NCBI RefSeq assembly: GCF_022458985.1
Contig: NC_061770.1
Location: 39,413,599 to 39,477,598 of the forward strand
DNA: 64,000 bases
Direction: 5' to 3'
DNA from: Mugil cephalus
Lineage: Eukaryota > Chordata > Actinopteri > Mugiliformes > Mugilidae
Shown here one piece after another: positions 60,180 to 64,000 of this stretch. The number at the start of each line of letters is the position of its first letter. Position 1 is the stretch's first letter. The notes under the pieces are model-generated. The model was not told the DNA's origin, made no database searches, and saw only the letters and a program-made list of their open reading frames with translations. The translations under genes and the position numbers were made by a program.

Positions 60180-60642
60180 TGTGTTTTCAAACATGAAAAA
60201 TTCACTGAACACAACTTGTTCCCACAGGTTCAATGTTTCCTTGCTCAGAGACGCTGCTCCAAGTCCAGTCTGTATCATTCCCTCCGCCTCAGACATCATC
60301 TGTCTTCTCTGCGCTGCACTATTTCCTGTACATGTGAGAATGAATTGAGCACAGAAAAGAAAATCTTTCAAAACTCAAAATTACAATGAAGTGATCTCCA
60401 TTAAAACAGAAACTAGACCCAGTTTTCTGCACCTGAAAGTGATTTGAAATTATTTTACCCTGAAACACAGCTGACCATGATCCTGCATTTGTTACGTTTT
60501 TTTTTTAAGATTTTCCTTTTTTATTATTATTATTATTTTCCTGAAACCTTTTCCCATTTTTTTTCTTTGTTAACATATTTCCCTTCCCCCTCGCTCTCAC
60601 TCTCTCTTTCATTTATGAACTCACCTCACCTACGCTATCCAT
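60180..60642 (-). CDS. putative first two coding exons of an unrecognised protein gene (partial)
   Basis: Exon 1 (60642 to 60630) is ATGGATAGCGTAG with G at -3 and G at +4, followed by donor gtgagg. The 304-bp intron ends in a pyrimidine-rich tract and atgtacag. Exon 2 (60325 to 60180, 146 bases) then continues in exactly the matching phase and ends before a consensus donor gtaagt. The joined product starts MDSVGNSAAQRRQMMSEAEG and continues for 53 residues: a charged, Met-rich N-terminus, then a hydrophobic/acidic stretch (LNLWEQVV, FSEFFMFENT). No signal peptide. I do not recognise the family. The support is two exons agreeing in phase with good splice sites. The doubt is that no third exon or stop was found, and the GA-rich leader is low complexity. 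Confidence 0.5.
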
Positions 60643-61080
60643 CCCTCCCCTCTCCCCTCCTCATCTTCCTCCTCCTCCTCCTCCTCCTCCTCCTCCTCAT
60701 TCTCCACACACCAAACCCCTCGCCTAAAACTGAAATCTGATTTTCCTTTTCTCACTCTCGGTCTCTCTCTCTCTCTCTCTCTCTGTGGATGAGGGTCTCT
60801 GGGTCTTTTGTTCATCCACCCGCTCATGTGGCCTCCTCCGGTTGCCACGGAAACCGGGTGTATACATACTGTTGCTCCGGGAGAGAAATCGAGATGGAAG
60901 AGAGAATGGGATGCACAGAGAGAGAGAGAGAAAGGTTGAGATGCATGAGCTGGAGTCGGGGGAGACAGAGGCAGGAAGCAAATAACGACAGAAATGGAAT
61001 TAAAAAAAAGAAAGAAAGAAAGAAAGGGAGGACATGGGAGGAGAAGGAGATGCCACAAAAAAAGAAAAAAAAGAAAAAAT
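60643..61080. repeat. low-complexity block: (TCC)n, (TC)n and purine-rich runs
   Basis: A (TCC)n run at about 60666-60699, a (TC)n run at about 60763-60785 and A/G runs at 60905-61080. The 155-residue minus frame (60630-61097) that covers them is compositionally biased and not supported as a gene. The block could serve as leader or promoter for the putative gene start at 60642. Confidence 0.8.
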
Positions 61081-62567
61081 GTAGGAATTAAAGACACAAA
61101 TATGGTTTTCTAACGCTCGCAAGAGCTCTGATTTTTCTCTCCTGGAGCAAATGTACAAATGTAATCAGCGTTTCTTCATTTTATGGCACGCCTGAAGATA
61201 ATAGATTTTTTTTTTTTAGCAGCTCAGCAAAGTTGATATCTAATCTCCCGCACCGTTGTTTCATTATCAGCAGCTGAGTGTAATACATGAATTGAAAGCT
61301 CGCTGAGCCGCCGCAGCGCGCGCACAAAATGCTCTGAAAACAGGGGGCATCAGCGGGATGCACTGAAATAGGAACCGACAACGCAAAATGTAGATTTAAA
61401 TGGGCCAATCAATGCGTACGGTCGTCGCGTGCGAATGGTTGAATTACAGCAAAATGAGCTCATTTGAGATCAAATTAAAATTTAAATTGCGCCAAAGCGC
61501 GTCACCTTAAACAAGCAGGAGAGGAAGGGAAAAGGGAGCAGGTGGGATATTTTAGATTATGCTGAATCAGGGAGGCGGAAAAAAAAAAGAAAATCAAAGG
61601 TGAGGAAACGAAAATGAAGGAATAAGTTGAGAGACAGAGAAGTACACACTGAGAGAAACAATAAATATCAGCATCCTGGTCCGGGCGGCATCTTCCTCCA
61701 CCCAGTTGTCTGTGTTTGCTGTATTAGAGACCCTGTAGGAATCCAAACCCTGCAGACAAGCAGCCATCTGCCATCTTGGCTCCAGTCCAGCGGAGCTCAG
61801 CGGAGCCAAGATGGCAGCCCAGTCGCACACACACATACTCTCAGGAAATCAGCATCCAAAACTCAGTCAAACAAGGCGTGTTTTATTACATATCTACACA
61901 TATAGACGGCGGAGGTCTGTCTAAATGTACTGGTTTATCGAGCAGGTTGGATAAAGTGGGAACCAGATTTCGCGACAGGCTTGTTTCAGGCTGGTTTAGT
62001 GTAAGTTCAAAGATCAGCAGCTGTAAGCGTCTTGGCTGTGAAGCTGCCAACAGAATAATAATACAAGACTACTACCACAAAAACACAAAAAAAAACAAAA
62101 AACAACTGAAATAGAAATAAGAGCAGCAATTAGAATATTTCACTGGATTTGAAAAGCAGCAATTTGCAGCAATTTTTATCATGAATGTAGCCAAGTTTAA
62201 GATTCTGTGACTGAAAATTACAACCAGTTTACACAGAGAAGTTCTTTTGCAAAGGATCCACGCAGAGTCAACATAGTCACAGCCTACACTGGTGCCACAC
62301 TGTGACCCTTTAAGCATTTACATTGGAGTGTCAGCAATGGTTTTGTAACGGCAACCGAAATGGTAGTCAGCAGCGTCGAGTTTCTCTGTACGCTTCAGCG
62401 ATTTAAAACGCCGCGGCTCGTGTTGGAGTTGGAGTTAGTAAATGTTGGACCCTTAAATCACTGCAATACAGAAAAGAGAGGAGAAACACTGGAGATTTTC
62501 AGTTCCTGTCAACCAGGAGACACGCACATGAAACCAATCGCTGCATTTCTTGCATATATGATGCATC
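61081..62567. other. non-coding stretch with a perfect 16-bp palindrome
   Basis: Apart from the inverted repeat at 61768-61817, which is listed separately, no gene or named repeat was recognised. A small CpG patch lies at 61300-61330. Confidence 0.45.
61768..61817. promoter_or_regulatory. inverted pair of CCATCTTGGCTCC-type sites
   Basis: ctgccatcttggctcc (61768-61783) and its exact complement ggagccaagatggcag (61802-61817) are separated by 18 bases. Each arm contains aagatggc, the core recognised by YY1, so this is either a paired YY1 site or a hairpin. The function is inferred from the motif only. Confidence 0.4.
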
Positions 62568-63622
62568 TACACCACACCGGCCACTTTATTAGGTACACCT
62601 TGCTAGTAAAAGCTTTTAATTGCAGAACTGCCTTAATTCTTGGTGTCATACTTTCAACAAGGTGTTGGAAACATTCCTCAGAGGTTTTGGTCCATATTGA
62701 CATGACAGCATCACACAGTTGATGCAGATTTGTCGGCTGAACATCTATGATGAGAATCTCCCGTTCCACCACATCCAAAGGTTCCTCTATTGGACTGAGA
62801 TCTGGTGACTGTGGAGGCCGTTGGAGTACAGTGAACTTATTGTCATGTTCCAGAAACCAGTTTGAGATGATATGAGCTTTGTGACATGGTGCATTATCCT
62901 GCTGGAAGTAGCCGTCAGAAGATGGTCCACTGTGGTCATAAAGGGACGGACATGGTCAGCAACAATACTCAGGTAGACTGTGGCATTTAAACCATGCTCA
63001 GTTTGGTAACCAGACAACGTTTTTCCAATCTTCTATAATCCAATTTTGTTGAGTCTGTGTGAACTGTAGCCTCAGTTTCTTGTTCTTAGCTGACAGGAGT
63101 GACACCAGGTGTGGTCTTCTGCTGCTGTAGCCCATCTTCTTCAAGGTTGGACGTGTTGTGTGTTCAGAGATGGTATTCTGCATTCCTTGGTTGTAACCAG
63201 TGGTTATTTGAGTTATTGTTGTCTTTCTATCATCTCCAACCAGTCTGCCCATTCTCCTCTGACCTCTCACATCAACAAGGCATTTTCATCCACATAACTG
63301 CCGCTCACTGGATATTTTCCCTTTTTTGGACCATTCTCTGTAAACACTAGAGATGGTTGTGTGTGATAATCCCAGTAGTTCCGCAGTTGAAATACTCAGA
63401 CCAGCCCATCTGGCACCAACAACCAAACCACGTTTAAAGTCACTTAAATCTCCTTTCTTCCTCATTCTCAGCTCGGTTTGAACTTCAGCAACTTCAGCAC
63501 TGTCTCAATCTCCTCTACACGACTAAATACAGTGAATTGCAGCCACGTGACTGGCTGATCAGCTATTTGTGTTAACAAGCAATTGAACAGGTGTACCTAA
63601 TAAAGTGGTAAGTGAGAGCATA
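62568..63622 (-). mobile_element. Tc1-like transposon, near full ends, internally deleted
   Basis: Inverted termini: ccactttattaggtacacct at 62581-62600 and aggtgtacctaataaagtgg at 63589-63608. The outer bases and TA dinucleotides fit a full element of about 1.05 kb on the minus strand. Intact relatives are roughly 1.3 kb or more by recall, and about a quarter is missing from the middle of the gene. The left boundary (TA at 62568) and right boundary (TA at 63621) are approximate. It lies 34 bp from tRNA-Leu copy 2. Confidence 0.9.
62605..63465 (-). pseudogene. broken Tc1-like transposase
   Basis: Start codon at 63465 (MRKKGDLSDF...), followed by the helix-turn-helix DNA-binding region and the RRMGRLVGDDRK and SSRRPHLV blocks. 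After EDWKNVVW (about 63010) the sequence jumps to LNATVYLSIVADHV. This jump deletes the segment that holds the first catalytic Asp and the VQAGGGG motif. The later region still encodes DNAPCHKA and the SPDLSPIEE block with the second Asp and the Glu, but in a different frame, so at least one frameshift is present. An in-frame stop also interrupts the N-terminal half. It cannot make an active DDE transposase. Confidence 0.88.
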
Positions 63623-63655
63623 TCCAAAGCTGCTCTATAATTCCCCCCAAAACAT

Positions 63656-63737
63656 TGGCAGTGGTGGGATTTGAACCCACGCCTCCGAAGAGACTGGAGC
63701 CTTAATCCAGCGCCTTAGACCGCTCGGCCACACTACC
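63656..63737 (-). tRNA. tRNA-Leu (anticodon AAG), copy 2
   Basis: All 82 bases match copy 1 at 59157-59238 by eye, including acceptor GGTAGTG/CACTGCC, loop TTAAGGC with anticodon AAG, the long variable arm and discriminator A. TTTT follows 3 bases past the discriminator (aaaa at 63649-63652 on the plus strand), a standard terminator. The duplicated flanks, with ccaaagctgctc on the 3' side and gcctaactaagaccacag with tttaagtgcaaa on the 5' side, show that the gene was copied as part of a larger cassette. Confidence 0.96.
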
Positions 63738-64000
63738 ACCGGCTGCCTAACTAAGACCACAGTTTAAGTGCAAATAGGCAGAAATAGAAACGTCTTTGGA
63801 GGATCATATCAACATGTCAGTGACGAAGATGTCATTTTGGATCTATCGGCAACAAACTAATAGAACTCACTGTTGCAAAAAAAAAAAAAATGGCAGCCAC
63901 TAAAGACAAAGTGTAAGAAGTAGCTCACCTTCTTTAGGCAAAACATTCAAAAGAAAAAGGGGGAGGGAGGCTGGAAACGAGAGCGGCCAACTCTTTCTGT
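63738..64000. other. 5' flank of tRNA-Leu copy 2, then unique sequence to the window end
   Basis: The first 50 or so bases match the 5' flank of tRNA-Leu copy 1. The rest holds an A run at about 63877 and nothing recognisable. Confidence 0.5.

Noticed and set aside
60630-61097. 155-residue minus frame with poly-Glu
   Set aside because: Driven by (TCC)n and (TC)n runs. The supported start in this area is the short exon at 60630-60642 in another frame.

Overview
The window looks like nuclear DNA from a teleost fish. The evidence is dense (CA)n/(TG)n microsatellites, two Tc1-like transposon families of the kind common in fish, short non-autonomous hAT and long-inverted-repeat elements, a repeat carrying (CCCTAA)n, and intact eukaryotic tRNA genes with internal A and B boxes. 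No bacterial operon, virus, CRISPR array or rRNA is visible. Almost every long open frame is microsatellite, polypyrimidine tract or chance. Species and family names below come from recognition by eye, not from any search.

Layout. Positions 1 to about 42.5 kb are intergenic or intronic, with interspersed repeats: a fold-back element (1288-2075), a degenerate Tc1-like element (8255-8532), a fish dispersed repeat with tRNA-like boxes (8597-8890), a CpG-dense block with a DR1 nuclear-receptor motif (10250-11115), a small tandem array (12402-12868), an inverted repeat pair (about 15.9 and 18.2 kb), a MITE (21013-21229), a repeat broken by a nested insertion (23710-24425) and a hAT-type MITE with target duplication (26469-27008). 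At 42510-42606 on the minus strand is a convincing first coding exon: a signal peptide followed by a consensus splice donor. A CpG-rich likely promoter lies behind it. If it is real, much of the window to its left may be intron 1 of a secreted or membrane protein that I cannot name.

The right third is a tRNA neighbourhood. Four tRNA-Ala genes on the plus strand (47453, 53137, 54826, 55871; anticodons CGC, CGC, TGC, CGC) sit in partly duplicated flanks. Two tRNA-Leu(AAG) genes on the minus strand (59157 and 63656) lie in a duplicated cassette, each next to a broken Tc1-like copy. Between the two Leu cassettes, at 60180-60642 on the minus strand, two short exons join in frame with matching splice phases and a good start context. 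This is the best candidate here for an unrecognised protein gene, and its later exons were not found.

The genes show no shared pathway. What unites the right third is repeated duplication of tRNA genes together with flanks and transposon remnants.
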